NCBI RefSeq assembly: GCF_001435445.1
Contig: NZ_AZDH01000014.1
Span: 1 to 64,000, forward strand
Length of the DNA: 64,000 nt
Reading direction: 5' to 3'
DNA from: Companilactobacillus kimchii DSM 13961 = JCM 10707
GTDB lineage: Bacteria; Bacillota; Bacilli; Lactobacillales; Lactobacillaceae
The notes beneath the pieces were generated by a model. That model saw only the letters and a list, made by a program, of their open reading frames with translations, did no database searches and was not told the origin of the DNA. The position numbers and the translations under genes are program-made. Each line of letters opens with the position of its first letter. The stretch's first letter is position 1. Shown one piece after another: positions 63,954 to 64,000 of the stretch.

Positions 63954-64000
63954 TTACCAGTGTTTTTCAGCACGGCTAGGTTGCTTCAAAAATGTATCCT
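63954..64000 (-). CDS. Possible 3' end of a gene cut by the window edge
   Basis: A minus-strand frame enters from the window end and reads about 14 residues ending SRAEKHW before a TAA at 63954-63956. This is too short to identify. It fits the expected presence of a co-oriented gene upstream of tmk, but could be chance. Confidence 0.25.
   Translation of the reverse strand, partial: DTFLKQPSRAEKHW

Overview
The window looks like a chromosomal segment of a low-GC member of the Lactobacillaceae. The evidence is strong AGGAGG-type ribosome binding sites, frequent TTG and GTG starts, a T-box alaS, a THF-riboswitch folT, WxL-type surface proteins, CIRCE and cre sites, and Firmicute gene neighbours (mutS-mutL-ruvA-ruvB-queA-tgt-yajC; alaS-ireB-ruvX-yrzB; tmk-darA-holB-yabA-rsmI). 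The protein sequences suggest Companilactobacillus or a close relative, but that is inference. Most genes are core housekeeping genes on the minus strand.

Layout. 1-25.4 kb is a nearly unbroken minus-strand core block. In transcription order it runs ymdB, mutS, mutL, ruvA, ruvB, queA, tgt, yajC, zwf, dinB, nrnA, a cshB-like helicase, alaS behind a T-box, ireB, ruvX, a DUF1292 gene, cvpA, mutS2 and trxA. yslB (plus strand) then diverges from murI, rdgB and two small envelope proteins. 25.6-33.8 kb is an accessory island: a complete type I restriction-modification system (hsdR-hsdM-hsdS), a tyrosine recombinase, and a second, promoterless hsdS in the opposite orientation. The two hsdS genes share a 63-bp identical inverted repeat, the architecture of an invertible, phase-variable specificity locus. 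34.0-40.5 kb holds a DUF554 membrane protein and its MerR-type regulator (with a typical 19-bp-spacer promoter), a large WxL-like surface protein, a membrane GGDEF protein and a small PH-like membrane protein. 40.6-49.4 kb holds ppsA with a candidate operator, groES-groEL with CIRCE, a CPBP protease, a DAACS symporter with a cre site, manA and rex. 49.5-55.8 kb holds an ABC-F ATPase, a DUF368 protein, a lectin-like WxL protein and a NrtR-like protein. 55.9-63.5 kb holds the tsaB-rimI-tsaD block, folT, and a thioesterase-rsmI-yabA-holB-darA-tmk block.

Two intergenic stretches (59,039-59,559 and 63,630-63,943) are copies of one structured repeat family. They have related inverted termini, a shared internal motif, a conserved terminator-like hairpin and a compensatory base-pair change between copies. 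The larger copy also carries a three-way-junction fold with long perfect stems. I do not recognise this family, and with the invertible hsdS locus it is the most interesting content of the window.

Several genes appear to start on unusual codons. dinB and the DUF368 gene have well-placed ribosome binding sites but only AUC or AUA at the start position, and ruvB is ambiguous in the same way.
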